64,000 nucleotides of DNA from Mucilaginibacter straminoryzae (GCF_022953055.1 NZ_JALJEJ010000007.1:124001-188000), one strand, 5' to 3'. Numbered from the stretch's first letter, positions 37,620-46,778 are shown. Translations and numbers: made by a program. The notes: generated by a model from the sequence alone, not told the origin.

Positions 37620-38474
37620 ATGAGAATAGCAGTGCTTTTGGCAACATTTAATCGCAAGGATAAAACTTTATCCTGCCTGCGTTCGCTGTACGATCAGCAG
37701 TTGCCTTCAGATATTACGTTTAAGGTTTTTCACACAGATGATAATTCAACAGATGGCACAAGGGAGGCGGTAAAGCTTTCCTTCCCGGATGTGGAGATAT
37801 TGCACGGTAGCGGCTCTTTATTTTGGGCCGGCGGTATGCGTAACTCATGGGGCGCAGCCGTTAAAGAGGGTTTCGACTACTATCTGCTGCTGAACGACGA
37901 TACCATCCTGTTACCGCATACGGTAGCCAGTTTGCTCGACCATGTAAAAGCTTATGGCAACGGTACCGATGCGGTAGTGATCGGCAGTACCATGGATAAA
38001 GATAAAGAGGTGATTTCTTACGGCGGCCAGCGTTTGTACGCACAGGATAAGGTGCAATACTATTCCGTTTTTAGCAAGACGGAAGCCATGGAGTGTGATA
38101 TGGCAAATGCCAACATTATGCTGGTGCCCGATAAGGTGGTTAAAACCATCGGCATACTATCGGGCGACTATACCCACAGCATCGCCGATTTCGACTATAC
38201 CTTACGCGCAAAGAAAGCAGGCTTTAAAAATATTGTGGTGCCGGGCGTTTCCGGCTATTGTGTAGACGATCATGGTAACAACTGGCGGTCTGGCCGTGTG
38301 CCGCTCCGCGAACGCATCAAATACCTGAAAAGCCCTAAGGGGTTGGCCTATTACGAATACCTGCACTTCATCAGACAGCATTTTCCGAAGCATTTACCGG
38401 TGGCTTTTGTAAAGCTTTGGGCAAAAACGCTGATGCCTGTTTTGTGGGACAAGTTTAAAGTTAGTAACGCTTAA
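37620..38474 (+). CDS. Glycosyltransferase family 2 (rhamnosyltransferase-like)
   Basis: A 284-aa GT-A enzyme: MRIAVLLATFNRKDKTLSCLRSL, FHTDDNSTDGTREAV, SLFWAGGMRNSWG, and LLNDDTILLP as the metal site. The GGMR and NDD order is typical of the rhamnosyltransferase-type GT2 group. The C-terminal half carries ADFDYTLRAKKAGF and a basic end. It begins 15 nt after the preceding gene. It fits use of a deoxysugar donor, but the sugar is inferred only. Confidence 0.88.
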   Translation: MRIAVLLATFNRKDKTLSCLRSLYDQQLPSDITFKVFHTDDNSTDGTREAVKLSFPDVEILHGSGSLFWAGGMRNSWGAAVKEGFDYYLLLNDDTILLPHTVASLLDHVKAYGNGTDAVVIGSTMDKDKEVISYGGQRLYAQDKVQYYSVFSKTEAMECDMANANIMLVPDKVVKTIGILSGDYTHSIADFDYTLRAKKAGFKNIVVPGVSGYCVDDHGNNWRSGRVPLRERIKYLKSPKGLAYYEYLHFIRQHFPKHLPVAFVKLWAKTLMPVLWDKFKVSNA

Positions 38475-38485
38475 TTAAAGATATC

Positions 38486-39421
38486 ATGGCTGATCAATCA
38501 ACCGTATTAGCAGTGTTCTGCTATAAAAGAGCATCAAAACTGAAGAGATGTATAGATGCCCTGTTAACAAATCCGGAGTGTGCAGATATGGACATTATCT
38601 TTTTTAGCGACGGATATAAAAATGAAAAAGATAGGGCAGGGGTATTAGAAACCCGCGACTACATTAACTCTATTACAGGTTTTCGGAATGTGATCAAACA
38701 TTTCCGCGACCGAAACTTCAGCACCGGTCCAAACTTCAGGACGGGGTTAACCTATCTAGCCGAAAACTATGAGCAGTTTATCGTGGTAGAAGACGATCTG
38801 ATCGTGGCGCCGAACTATGTTAAATACCTGTTGGATGCTTTGAAGTTTTATAAGAACGATCAATCTGTATTTTGCTGTACCGGGTTTGTATATCCAGTAA
38901 CTCCGGAAGCGTTCAACTATCAGTACGATTCCATTGTTTACCAACGCTTCTGCTCTTATGGCTGGGGTGGCTGGGCCGACAGGTTCAAAAATGTAGTTTG
39001 GGACGAACAGGAACTGCAGCAAATGATGGATACCCGCCCGGGCTTCAAAGCGCGGTTAAATGCTGAAGGGTACGATCTGGGCCGGATGCTGAAAAAGCAG
39101 ATCAATGGCGACATCTCTACCTGGGATATCCAGCTACAGGTCCATGTGGCCGAAAACCATCTGAAGGTGATCTATCCAATTTTATCTAAGGTGAACAACA
39201 TCGGTTTCGACGAGGAATCTACCAATACCTTTGGCGTTAACTGGATGGAAACACCTTTCGACGAAGGTAAACAACGCAGCTTTAAATTTTGCCCGCCGGA
39301 TCTGATCGTCAAGCCGTTGCAAAAGCAGATTAAAAAGCCTTTCAGTTTGCCAGAGCTGGTTAAACGTAAACTGATCAATGAGTTTATTAAAGCAACAAGG
39401 CAGGTAAAAAAAGCTTCCTGA
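38486..39421 (+). CDS. Glycosyltransferase (GT-A, GNT-I-like group)
   Basis: A 311-aa protein: TVLAVFCYKRASKLKRCIDALL, IIFFSDGYKNEKD, and the metal site FIVVEDDLIVAPNYVKYLLDAL, which resembles the EDD motif of GNT-I/GT13-like and related GT2 proteins. RFCSYGWGGWADRF follows. It sits in locus B, 11 nt after the previous glycosyltransferase. The donor is unknown. Confidence 0.85.
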   Translation: MADQSTVLAVFCYKRASKLKRCIDALLTNPECADMDIIFFSDGYKNEKDRAGVLETRDYINSITGFRNVIKHFRDRNFSTGPNFRTGLTYLAENYEQFIVVEDDLIVAPNYVKYLLDALKFYKNDQSVFCCTGFVYPVTPEAFNYQYDSIVYQRFCSYGWGGWADRFKNVVWDEQELQQMMDTRPGFKARLNAEGYDLGRMLKKQINGDISTWDIQLQVHVAENHLKVIYPILSKVNNIGFDEESTNTFGVNWMETPFDEGKQRSFKFCPPDLIVKPLQKQIKKPFSLPELVKRKLINEFIKATRQVKKAS

Positions 39422-39438
39422 AATTAAATAGTTGAGCT

Positions 39439-40593
39439 GTGGCTGTGAAAATTCTGGTAATACATACTACATATAAAGCATTCGGTGGCGAGGATAGTGT
39501 GGTTTTTAATGAAATCGACCTGCTGAAGTCTACCGGGCATGAGGTGGAGCTTTTGCAGTTCTATAACGACCACCATACGCTGTTGAAAGTGTTGCAGATG
39601 CCTTACAACCTTTCTTCGTACCGGCAAACGGTTAAGAAACTGGCCGAATTTAAGCCGGATGTAGTTCACATTCATAATTTGCATTACGGCGGCTCGCCTT
39701 CGGTGTTGTATGCTATTAAAAAGTTTAATGTGCCTACGGTGGTAACGCTGCATAACTACCGCTTGCTTTGCCCGTCCGCCACACTTTATCATAAAGGCGA
39801 GATCTTTACAGACTCCATCCGCAAAGACCTTCCATTGAAAGCGATGTTAGGAGGGGTATACTTGAACTCTAAATTACTAACGGCCTGGGTGGCGATCACT
39901 ACTTTTATCCACCAGAAGCTGGGTACATGGGAAATCCCGAAACGCTACCTGGTACTGGGCGATCACTCGCGGATTTTGTTTTCTTTCTCTAAGGTGAGGA
40001 AAATTGCCAGCCGCATTGCGGTGAAACCCAACTTCTGCTACCAGGTTGAAAACGTAGCTACGGAGAAAAGTCATTACTACTTTTATGCAGGCCGCATCAC
40101 CGAGGAAAAAGGCATCATGACCATGTTGGAAGCCTTTGCTAAAAATGGTTTGCGATTGAAAATTGCAGGCGGCGGCCCGATGGAAGAAGAGGTGAAGGCG
40201 TTTATAAAGAACCATCCGAATATCGAATTCCTCGGTCGGCAGAACCGCGAGCAGATGAGCGAACTATTGAGCGGCGCCACTTCACTGATCTTCCCTTCCA
40301 TCTGGTTTGAAACGTTTGGCATGATCATCATCGAAGCATTTTCGGCAGGTACACCAGTTATTGCCTCGTCATTGGGGCAGTTAAAAGAGCTGATCAATGA
40401 TAAGGTAAATGGCTTGCAGTTTGCACCAGGCAATGCAGAAGATCTGCAGGAGAAGATCGCCTACTTTGAATCGCTCACCGACGAAGAACGCCAGCAGTAT
40501 GGCGAAAACGCACGACGCAAATATTTAGAGAACTATACGCCGGAAAAAAATGCCGAGCAGTTAATCTCCATTTACCAGGAATTGGTAGCCTGA
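39439..40593 (+). CDS. Glycosyltransferase family 4 (last gene of locus B)
   Basis: A 384-aa GT-B enzyme starting from GTG (39439, or GTG 39445); no in-frame ATG fits. N-terminal KILVIHTTYKAFGGEDSVVFNEIDLL and VVHIHNLHYGGSP; C-terminal FYAGRITEEKGIMTMLEAF, IAGGGPMEEE, and PSIWFETFGMIIIEAFSAG with an intact EX7E. It is probably a cytosolic retaining transferase. It ends locus B; the tRNA-Lys lies about 100 bp further on. Confidence 0.9.
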   Translation: MAVKILVIHTTYKAFGGEDSVVFNEIDLLKSTGHEVELLQFYNDHHTLLKVLQMPYNLSSYRQTVKKLAEFKPDVVHIHNLHYGGSPSVLYAIKKFNVPTVVTLHNYRLLCPSATLYHKGEIFTDSIRKDLPLKAMLGGVYLNSKLLTAWVAITTFIHQKLGTWEIPKRYLVLGDHSRILFSFSKVRKIASRIAVKPNFCYQVENVATEKSHYYFYAGRITEEKGIMTMLEAFAKNGLRLKIAGGGPMEEEVKAFIKNHPNIEFLGRQNREQMSELLSGATSLIFPSIWFETFGMIIIEAFSAGTPVIASSLGQLKELINDKVNGLQFAPGNAEDLQEKIAYFESLTDEERQQYGENARRKYLENYTPEKNAEQLISIYQELVA

Positions 40594-40694
40594 TGGCATT
40601 TGTGATAAAAACATGACCGACTTAGGTGGTAAATATATTTTCACAGCTTAAATTTTTTTTGTTCATTTGCAGCCCATTCTTTTTTAAGGGATGC

Positions 40695-40767
40695 GACTCC
40701 GTAGCTCAGTTGGTAGAGCAACAGACTCTTAATCTGTGGGTCCTGAGTTCGAGCCTCAGCGGGGTCA
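40695..40767 (+). tRNA. tRNA-Lys (anticodon CTT)
   Basis: A 73-nt cloverleaf. Acceptor stem GACTCCG/CGGGGTC (one T-G pair), D-arm GCTC-GAGC, anticodon stem ACAGA/TCTGT around loop CTCTTAA (anticodon CTT), variable GGGTC, T-arm CTGAG-TTCGAGC-CTCAG, discriminator A. No CCA is encoded. Confidence 0.95.
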
Positions 40768-40829
40768 CGTGTTAAAGACCGGCGAGAAGTTTATCCTGAG
40801 TTTATCGAAGGAAGCCTCAGCGGGGTCAC
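40752..40829 (+). repeat. Direct repeat of the tRNA-Lys 3' end
   Basis: The 17-nt AGCCTCAGCGGGGTCAC at 40752-40768 (tRNA T-arm and acceptor end) recurs exactly at 40813-40829. The 44 nt between them include a stretch (TTTATCCTGAGTTTATCGA) that looks like a scattered Bacteroidota intergenic repeat. It could be the scar of integration at the tRNA or a local duplication. Confidence 0.8.
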
Positions 40830-40832
40830 TGG

Positions 40833-40864
40833 AAAAAGCGAAGCGTAAAGTTTCGCTTTTTTTA
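40833..40864 (+). terminator. Intrinsic terminator after tRNA-Lys
   Basis: AAAAAGCGAA pairs with TTCGCTTTTT across a 9-nt loop, ending in a T-rich run. It is placed after the duplicated tRNA end. Confidence 0.82.
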
Positions 40865-41047
40865 TTTTAAGGCAAAAAGCTGCCAGGTTTTCAGTCACTT
40901 TTTCTAACTATTCTTTCTCAATTCCGCTTTCTTTTCAGGGTGATTTTAAGGTATTTGGAAGGGTTATTTTACCCTTCATTTCGCTTTATTAAGTGCTTGT
41001 AGCACAGTAATTTAGTGGTATAAAATGGACCTAAAAATCACAAAAAA

Positions 41048-42301
41048 ATGAAACGGAAATTTTTGATTTGTGTGTTTATCACATTGATTATTGCACCCCC
41101 CTTTTCCTCACAAGCACAAACAGGAATTGCAGTCGGTGTTTTACTGAATCAATTAATGGACAGGGTAGAAAACGCTATCCAACTGGCAGAAAATGCAGGT
41201 AAAGGAATTATTATTCAGGGTGGAAGTACACTTTATTTATCGATGGAAAACGCCAAAATTGCTTATGCAGAAAGCCTTGATAAAACGTTTGATCACGTTG
41301 ACCAATCGACACAAGGAGTAATTAACCAATTAACAGCTCTTACTATACAATTAGAAAGACAGTCTGTCGATGATGTCTCCGAAATAGTCTCTAAGGCACA
41401 GGTAATCACTAATTCACTTCCGTTTTCAAATAGGGAACCGCAAATAGCACAGTTTTCTCCAGGCTATTTCGCACCAACTAATCAAGCCTATCAGGTATCG
41501 GTAGAAATAAAAGGTAATTTCTTTTACGCCGGAGATAACGGATTTACTCCTGTTCTTAAAGTAAACAATAAAGTATTTACTCCTGTTCAGAACACTACCC
41601 AAACGCTTAAATTTTTAATCCCGGTAACAGATCTCGCTCCTACGTTAAATAATACCTTTAGTTATTCTAAGGCCGAAGTAATTGTTCCGTATAAAACCGG
41701 CTTTATTTTTACCAGAAGAAGAGAGGCAGATTATAACCTGTTATTAGGTGTTCTACCAGGTTCCCCGGGCGCGATAAAAATCAAGCATAAGTCTATAAGA
41801 ACGGTGCATGAAGAGCAAAGAAGATCAACCCAAACCTGGAGCCAACACTCTTCAAATGATGACATCACCCAAACCTATTGCAGTGACGGGTTTCCCGGAT
41901 GGCATATTAAAGATCCCAGTTGCGTTGTTACCTGGTCTCAAGGAAATGAGAACGACCAATGGTCGAGATCATTAGTAAGTTATAATCCACAAGTTTGTTA
42001 CAGAATCAATACTGTTCATCACCCTTGGGGGACCAGCGGTAAGGTAAATTTCCATTTTGAGTTCACGATTGAAAGGGATAATCAGGTTGAAGAATGGCTG
42101 GAAGATCAGGTTGTGTTGAATTGGGGTGAATCTAAAGTTTTCAATTTCGCGCCCGGCACATGGACGGTCAGCATTGATTCTTTTGATGGAAAACATAATG
42201 AGTATTCAAGCACAGTTTCCAGTAACTATCTCGATGTTAACGGAACAACTACAGCTGTCCAACTGCAGGTTAAGAAACCAGCGCAGGTTGTCTATCCATA
42301 A
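41048..42301 (+). CDS. Secreted protein of unknown function (AT-rich orphan)
   Basis: A 417-aa protein with a signal peptide ending SSQAQ (residue ~24). I do not recognise it. Residues ~30-120 are helical with heptad-like spacing (LLNQLMDRVENAIQLAENAG, VINQLTALTIQLERQ). After that come beta-rich segments with a Cys-containing part (TYCSDGFPGWHIKDPSCVVTW, QVCYRINTVHH) and a C-terminal sandwich-like stretch with a WTVSIDSFDGKHNEY run. Codon use looks more AT-rich than its neighbours. It stands alone between the tRNA-Lys terminator and a strong terminator, so it may be an acquired single gene. Confidence 0.72.
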   Translation: MKRKFLICVFITLIIAPPFSSQAQTGIAVGVLLNQLMDRVENAIQLAENAGKGIIIQGGSTLYLSMENAKIAYAESLDKTFDHVDQSTQGVINQLTALTIQLERQSVDDVSEIVSKAQVITNSLPFSNREPQIAQFSPGYFAPTNQAYQVSVEIKGNFFYAGDNGFTPVLKVNNKVFTPVQNTTQTLKFLIPVTDLAPTLNNTFSYSKAEVIVPYKTGFIFTRRREADYNLLLGVLPGSPGAIKIKHKSIRTVHEEQRRSTQTWSQHSSNDDITQTYCSDGFPGWHIKDPSCVVTWSQGNENDQWSRSLVSYNPQVCYRINTVHHPWGTSGKVNFHFEFTIERDNQVEEWLEDQVVLNWGESKVFNFAPGTWTVSIDSFDGKHNEYSSTVSSNYLDVNGTTTAVQLQVKKPAQVVYP

Positions 42302-42316
42302 TATTATAGTGAAGTT

Positions 42317-42357
42317 AAACAACAAAAGCGAAGCATAGCGTTTCGCTTTTGTTGTTT
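42317..42357. terminator. Bidirectional intrinsic terminator
   Basis: A perfect 16-bp inverted repeat (AAACAACAAAAGCGAA and complement) with a 9-nt loop between two convergent genes. It overlaps the stop codon of the minus-strand barrel gene. Confidence 0.85.
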
Positions 42358-43717
42358 AAAACGCCTCGTTCAGATTCAGGAAGAAGCCCCGGTTGCCAAA
42401 GCGTCCGAAGGCATAGTCGAGCGCAAGGTTGGTGCGGATGGCCTTGTTGAATAACACCCGCAAGCCTGCACCGTAGCCGGGTTGGAATTTCTCGAAGAGT
42501 TTGGTGCCCTGGGTATCGTTAGCAGTTTGCAGGTTGCCAAAAGCAACGCCGCTCAGGAATTTATTTTTCAGGATGGGGAACCTGAATTCGGCCTCGGTAT
42601 CGTTAAATTGTGTGCCTTTAAAATATTGTGCAGTATACCCTCTGCCGCTGCGGAAACTACCATCACGGGCGGTGCCTGGCAACTCGAGATAGGGGATATC
42701 ACCCGATACCAAGTACGATCCCCAATTCCAGAAAGCCAGCACCGTTTCAGGGCTGGCAGATGATAAGCTAAAGTATTTCCTGAAATCGGTCGTGATTTGC
42801 ATCGAGTTTTTTGTACTACCGATCCAGCTTTGATTAATCCGCATACCTGCGTCAAAGTAAATGCCTTTATAAGGGCGGTTCGGGTTATCGCGCGAGGTAT
42901 ATTGTAAGTTAAACAAAAATCCATTGGCCGAGTAGCCGTGGTTGCCGAACCCATGTTCACGGTTATAAACACCCTGTGGCGTGGTAGGGGCGGCTGTATC
43001 GCTGCCGGTAATATTACGACGGATCTCGAAAGAAACGCCAGCGCCAACAAACAGCCCTTTTGAAATCTCCTTGTAGGCTTTCTCGCGGAAATTGTAATAA
43101 TTGGAGTGGATGGCATAACCTTTACGATTCGGGTTGGCCAATAACTGCTCGGCCGTAGTGCCTTCTGCTTTTCCCTCGCCGATGCCATAGCCAAAATCGG
43201 GCGTTACGGTTTTAGCAGCAACCAGGTTGCCCTGGAAATTCCAGCGGTTACCGTTAGTGAAAATGTTATGGTTAAGGTAAAAATAAATAATACCCTTGGT
43301 GGTGATGGATGCCGATGTCGCGCCGACGGACAGCAAGGTATTGGGGTCGGTACCTAATTTTTTACCGGCTACGGCCTTAATCCCGCCCTGAAAGCCAATG
43401 GTAGGATTGGCAGAAACGTTGGGAACGACAATAATAGCTGATGTTTTTCGAGGCGAATCCGGCTTGCGCCCGGGATGGAATACGTCGCGTACCAGGTCGC
43501 CAAAGTCATATTGCTTACGCAGATCCGGTTGTGGTGGCTTTACCTTTTGTCCGTGCTTTCCTAAAGAATCTGCTTTCAGCGAATCGGTTACGGGCGGTAC
43601 CTGCGCGTACGTGGTTTGTCCTATACTCATGAAAAATAGGAGGGAACAGATATATGTTGGAAGCGCTTGTTTAAAGCGGCGGATGTTCTTAGCAGTTATC
43701 ATTCTTCGGTAGATCAT
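42356..43717 (-). CDS. BamA/TamA-like outer-membrane barrel protein
   Basis: About 453 aa from ATG 43717 (the longer frame opens at a TTG; ATG 43702 is also possible). Signal peptide LLFFMSIGQTTYAQ, a short basic/proline linker (GKHGQKVKPPQPDLRKQYDFGDLVRDVFHPG), then a barrel of surface-antigen (D15) type: NPTIGFQGGIKAV, GAGVSFEIRRN, FLFNLQYTSRDNPNRPYKGIYFDAG, VAFGNLQT, and the end GAGLRVLFNKAIRTNLALDYAFG. No POTRA repeats are present, unlike true BamA. It probably transports or anchors something in the outer membrane; the partner is unknown. Confidence 0.8.
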   Translation of the reverse strand: MIYRRMITAKNIRRFKQALPTYICSLLFFMSIGQTTYAQVPPVTDSLKADSLGKHGQKVKPPQPDLRKQYDFGDLVRDVFHPGRKPDSPRKTSAIIVVPNVSANPTIGFQGGIKAVAGKKLGTDPNTLLSVGATSASITTKGIIYFYLNHNIFTNGNRWNFQGNLVAAKTVTPDFGYGIGEGKAEGTTAEQLLANPNRKGYAIHSNYYNFREKAYKEISKGLFVGAGVSFEIRRNITGSDTAAPTTPQGVYNREHGFGNHGYSANGFLFNLQYTSRDNPNRPYKGIYFDAGMRINQSWIGSTKNSMQITTDFRKYFSLSSASPETVLAFWNWGSYLVSGDIPYLELPGTARDGSFRSGRGYTAQYFKGTQFNDTEAEFRFPILKNKFLSGVAFGNLQTANDTQGTKLFEKFQPGYGAGLRVLFNKAIRTNLALDYAFGRFGNRGFFLNLNEAF

Positions 43718-43943
43718 TGCCTGCTGATAAACCAATGGAAGGTTTAATAGTTTGACTACTGATGGCGATAGGGTCGAAACGGCTTCTATAAGGCATAGAT
43801 AATTAGAGTGGATTGGAGGGATTATGGCAAACAATATCAGGGGTTTCTTTGTCGCTATTCAAAATTCCGGCGGCGGCAGGTCAGGCGCTTCGAACAGGTG
43901 AACAGCCGTCTATTGCTAATTGTCTTCAGCTGAATTTATCTTT

Positions 43944-45176
43944 ATGACGAAACTTTCCAGATTCATCCTCTGCGGCATTGTATCGGTATTGCTTTTAGCT
44001 ACTGCCAAAGCCCAGGCAATTACACCCTATCAGCTACGCAGTGGGTTGCCGCATGTTTTTGAAAAACTGAAACAACACCGCCCGTTGGTAATTGCTTACT
44101 TAGGCGGAAGTATTACCGAAATGGCGGGATATCGTCTTCAAACAGAAAGTTATTTCAAGTCCGCCTATCCATCGTCGAAAATCACCACCATTAATGCAGG
44201 CGTCGGCGGAACGGGTTCTTACCTGGCGGCTTTCAGGTTAAAGCAGGACGTACTTCGTTATCAACCGGATTTGGTTTTTGTGGAATTCGCAGTAAATGAT
44301 GATCAGGAAGACGCGCAAAAAAGCAAAGAGGCCATTGAAGGGATCGTCAGGCAAATTAAGCGTGCTAACCCACAAACGGATATTTGCCTTTTGTATACCG
44401 TCTATGAGCCGATGCTTGCTTTATACCGCCAGGGTAAACTGCCATCGTCAGTCACCAATACAGAAGCTATTGCCGCGCACTATAACTTGCCTTCAATCAA
44501 CCTTGCTCCGCTAGTACTCGAAAGGTTAAAACAAGGCAGCCTGGTTTTTAAAGCAGATAAAAATATCTCCTCAAAAGCTAATCAATTAGTGTTTACAAAT
44601 GACGGCACACATCCAACCCAGGAAGGGCATAAAATTTATACTGCTGAAATTATCAGTGCGTGGAAGTTGTTGCGGAACGTCAAGTTGGTAAAAATGGGCA
44701 GTCCATCGCTGATGTATCCCCATGCTTTACAATATGCATCTATTCAGCAGCTAAAGCCCGAGTGGTTTTCCGGCAATTGGCAGAGCGGGAAAAAAATGCC
44801 CGAGTTAAATCAATTCTTGAAGAATCTGCCAGGACTTGTTTACACGGACGACCCGAATAGCAGCATCACCTTAAAATTTAAAGGCCGCGAGATTGGTTTT
44901 GAAGATATTATTGGGCCCTCATCTAATATTGCATCGATCACGATAGACGGTATCACGGTTAAGCGTTACCGGTTTGACCCATACGCTTTTTATTACCACC
45001 GCAGTTATTTTTTTGTTGATGGGTTGAAAGACGGGCCGCATACGGTAGGTATCCGGTTGGATACAAGCCTCATTGATAAATTAAAAATGCTTGCGCCAGG
45101 ACATAAAGACAATTTACCGTCTTACCGGAGGAAAGAATTATACATTGGCGATGTGCTGTTGAACGGGCAACCTTAA
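43944..45176 (+). CDS. SGNH/GDSL-type hydrolase (secreted)
   Basis: A 410-aa protein from ATG 43944; an in-frame TTG 24 nt upstream is less likely. The signal peptide ends ATAKAQA. Block I is IAYLGGSITEMAGYR (GGSxT in place of GDS), block II-like GVGGTGSYLAAF, block III FVEFAVND, and block V DGTHPTQEGH with the Asp and His of the triad. Residues ~270-410 form an additional beta-rich module (GREIGFEDIIGPSSNIASITIDG). It is probably an exported carbohydrate esterase or deacylase. The substrate is unknown. Confidence 0.85.
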   Translation: MTKLSRFILCGIVSVLLLATAKAQAITPYQLRSGLPHVFEKLKQHRPLVIAYLGGSITEMAGYRLQTESYFKSAYPSSKITTINAGVGGTGSYLAAFRLKQDVLRYQPDLVFVEFAVNDDQEDAQKSKEAIEGIVRQIKRANPQTDICLLYTVYEPMLALYRQGKLPSSVTNTEAIAAHYNLPSINLAPLVLERLKQGSLVFKADKNISSKANQLVFTNDGTHPTQEGHKIYTAEIISAWKLLRNVKLVKMGSPSLMYPHALQYASIQQLKPEWFSGNWQSGKKMPELNQFLKNLPGLVYTDDPNSSITLKFKGREIGFEDIIGPSSNIASITIDGITVKRYRFDPYAFYYHRSYFFVDGLKDGPHTVGIRLDTSLIDKLKMLAPGHKDNLPSYRRKELYIGDVLLNGQP

Positions 45177-45197
45177 GTAATAGGTGCGCGCTACACT

Positions 45198-46778
45198 TTA
45201 CCTTTCGTTTCGGTTTAAATCCGTAATGGAAGCAATTTTCTGTATGGTCTGGTCTAGCTCCTGGGCAGATTCATGGATAAACCGCGTCATTTTCCGTTGC
45301 TCGTCTTCCACCTGCTCATATCGGAGCAAGTCGGCCAGAGCCAGCAGCCGTACCAGGGGTGCCCTCACCAGGTGCGATTGTGTCCACGATATTTGCATCA
45401 GTAGCTTATTCTGCTCTTCTATGGTATGGATATGGTTTTTGATCTGGCTGATGTCACGACCGATCAGGCATGCGCCAACTACCTGCTCCGCCTCAATTAC
45501 CGGCGTCAGCATATAATTGATCCATAAGGAAGGCATGCCCTCCCTGGGGTATTCCCGGTCGTATTCCACAATTTCACCACGATACGCTTTTTCCAGCATT
45601 TGCTTAAACGCCGGTTGCCGCTCTGCTTCCATATATTCAAAAATGTGCTTTCCGATCTGGTAACGGAAGGTGTTTTGATCTATGCTGAAATCAAATACTT
45701 TAGAGTTAAAAGCCTTAATATAACCCTGCCTGTCAAGAAGAGTATAGCCCTGTAAGGAACTGTCAAGAATGGCCCTCAGGTTAAATTCAGATTCGCTGGT
45801 CCTTTTTTCTGCGGCCCGTTGTTCAGTAATATCCCTCGCAAGTACAAGGCACGCGGGCTTACCATAATAGTCGATCAGGTTACAATCTATCCTAACGTCG
45901 ATAACGTTGCCATCTTTTTTACGGTGCTTCATCAACGGTGCGGAAAAATGGCCTGTTAACCTGATCTCTGCTAAAATTTGCTGGATACTTTCATCACTAT
46001 CCGCTGTTCTTATCGCGGATATATTGAGGTTAAGAAATTCTGATCTTTCATAACCATACTGATCGAGTGACGAATTGTTAACGTCTAAAAAGTTACCGGT
46101 ATCCGGGTCTACTACCCACATTGGGCTGGGGCTCGCTTCAAAAAGGTTATAGTAATAATGCCTTAGTTGGTACTGCCGGCTTGCATTTTCGTGCAGGCTG
46201 CGAAAAACATAGGCGATGAGGCCGACAAATACCACATCTATGAATAGCAGATTGGCATTACGGGCAATCCATAAGCCTGCGGTGTACTGGTGGTCGGCAG
46301 CGGGGGTAACTATCTTGCGTTCAATCAGCAAAGCAAATCCCAGGATGAGCGATAAATTTGATAATACGGCTAACCAGGCGAATCGTCTGGATAAGATCAG
46401 CGCGGCAAGTATCGGGATGATAAAAAGATAGAAATCACCCACACCCTGGTAGCCACGATAAAATATTAAAGTTGCTGCAAGAATATAAGCGATTATTATA
46501 GAGCCTATTTTCTTCTGTCTGATGGTAAATGCAGAAGAGAAAGCAAGAATTACCTTGAAAATAAAACAGGTAATATCCACAACCGCTACTTTAAAAAAGC
46601 CATGAGTAGCCGTAAGTATCAGGCCCGGGATGAGCGCTATTAAGCTGGCGGGAACGCAAATGGTAATGTAATAGCAGAAAAGCTGGTTTTGCCAGCCCGC
46701 TATATCATCGCCTGGTTGGTTATTCTGTAAAACGCGCTTGGCTACCAGGCGCGTGTAACGCTGCCATAGTATTCCCAT
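45198..46778 (-). CDS. Membrane PAS protein with histidine-kinase dimerization helix but no ATPase domain
   Basis: A 526-aa protein. About six N-terminal membrane spans (residues ~30-200), then two PAS domains (YYNLFEASPSPMWVVDPDTGNFLDVNN and FNLRAILDSSLQGYTLLDRQGYIKAFN), then an HisKA-like segment ending the protein: SWTQSHLVRAPLVRLLALADLL. It stops where the HATPase_c domain should begin, so the annotated stop leaves a kinase without an ATP site. The next segment downstream is the stop and a convergent gene, with no leftover kinase frame. It could be a phosphotransfer partner, a signal-relay protein or a degraded kinase. It is divergent from the Ser/Thr kinase gene. Confidence 0.85.
   Translation of the reverse strand: MGILWQRYTRLVAKRVLQNNQPGDDIAGWQNQLFCYYITICVPASLIALIPGLILTATHGFFKVAVVDITCFIFKVILAFSSAFTIRQKKIGSIIIAYILAATLIFYRGYQGVGDFYLFIIPILAALILSRRFAWLAVLSNLSLILGFALLIERKIVTPAADHQYTAGLWIARNANLLFIDVVFVGLIAYVFRSLHENASRQYQLRHYYYNLFEASPSPMWVVDPDTGNFLDVNNSSLDQYGYERSEFLNLNISAIRTADSDESIQQILAEIRLTGHFSAPLMKHRKKDGNVIDVRIDCNLIDYYGKPACLVLARDITEQRAAEKRTSESEFNLRAILDSSLQGYTLLDRQGYIKAFNSKVFDFSIDQNTFRYQIGKHIFEYMEAERQPAFKQMLEKAYRGEIVEYDREYPREGMPSLWINYMLTPVIEAEQVVGACLIGRDISQIKNHIHTIEEQNKLLMQISWTQSHLVRAPLVRLLALADLLRYEQVEDEQRKMTRFIHESAQELDQTIQKIASITDLNRNER

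Noticed and set aside
10724..40593. Whole exopolysaccharide region as a mobile element
   Set aside because: No integrase, transposase or flanking repeats were seen; the loci look like ordinary chromosomal clusters.
40769..40812. Second tRNA gene after tRNA-Lys
   Set aside because: Only the 3' 17 nt are repeated; no acceptor 5' half, D-arm or anticodon arm is present.
42568..43194. 208-aa ORF within the barrel gene
   Set aside because: It is another frame of the same minus-strand gene and has no signal or domain of its own.
45198..46778. PAS/HisKA protein as a frameshifted full kinase
   Set aside because: I looked past the stop for a leftover HATPase frame and found only the spacer and the convergent SGNH hydrolase.
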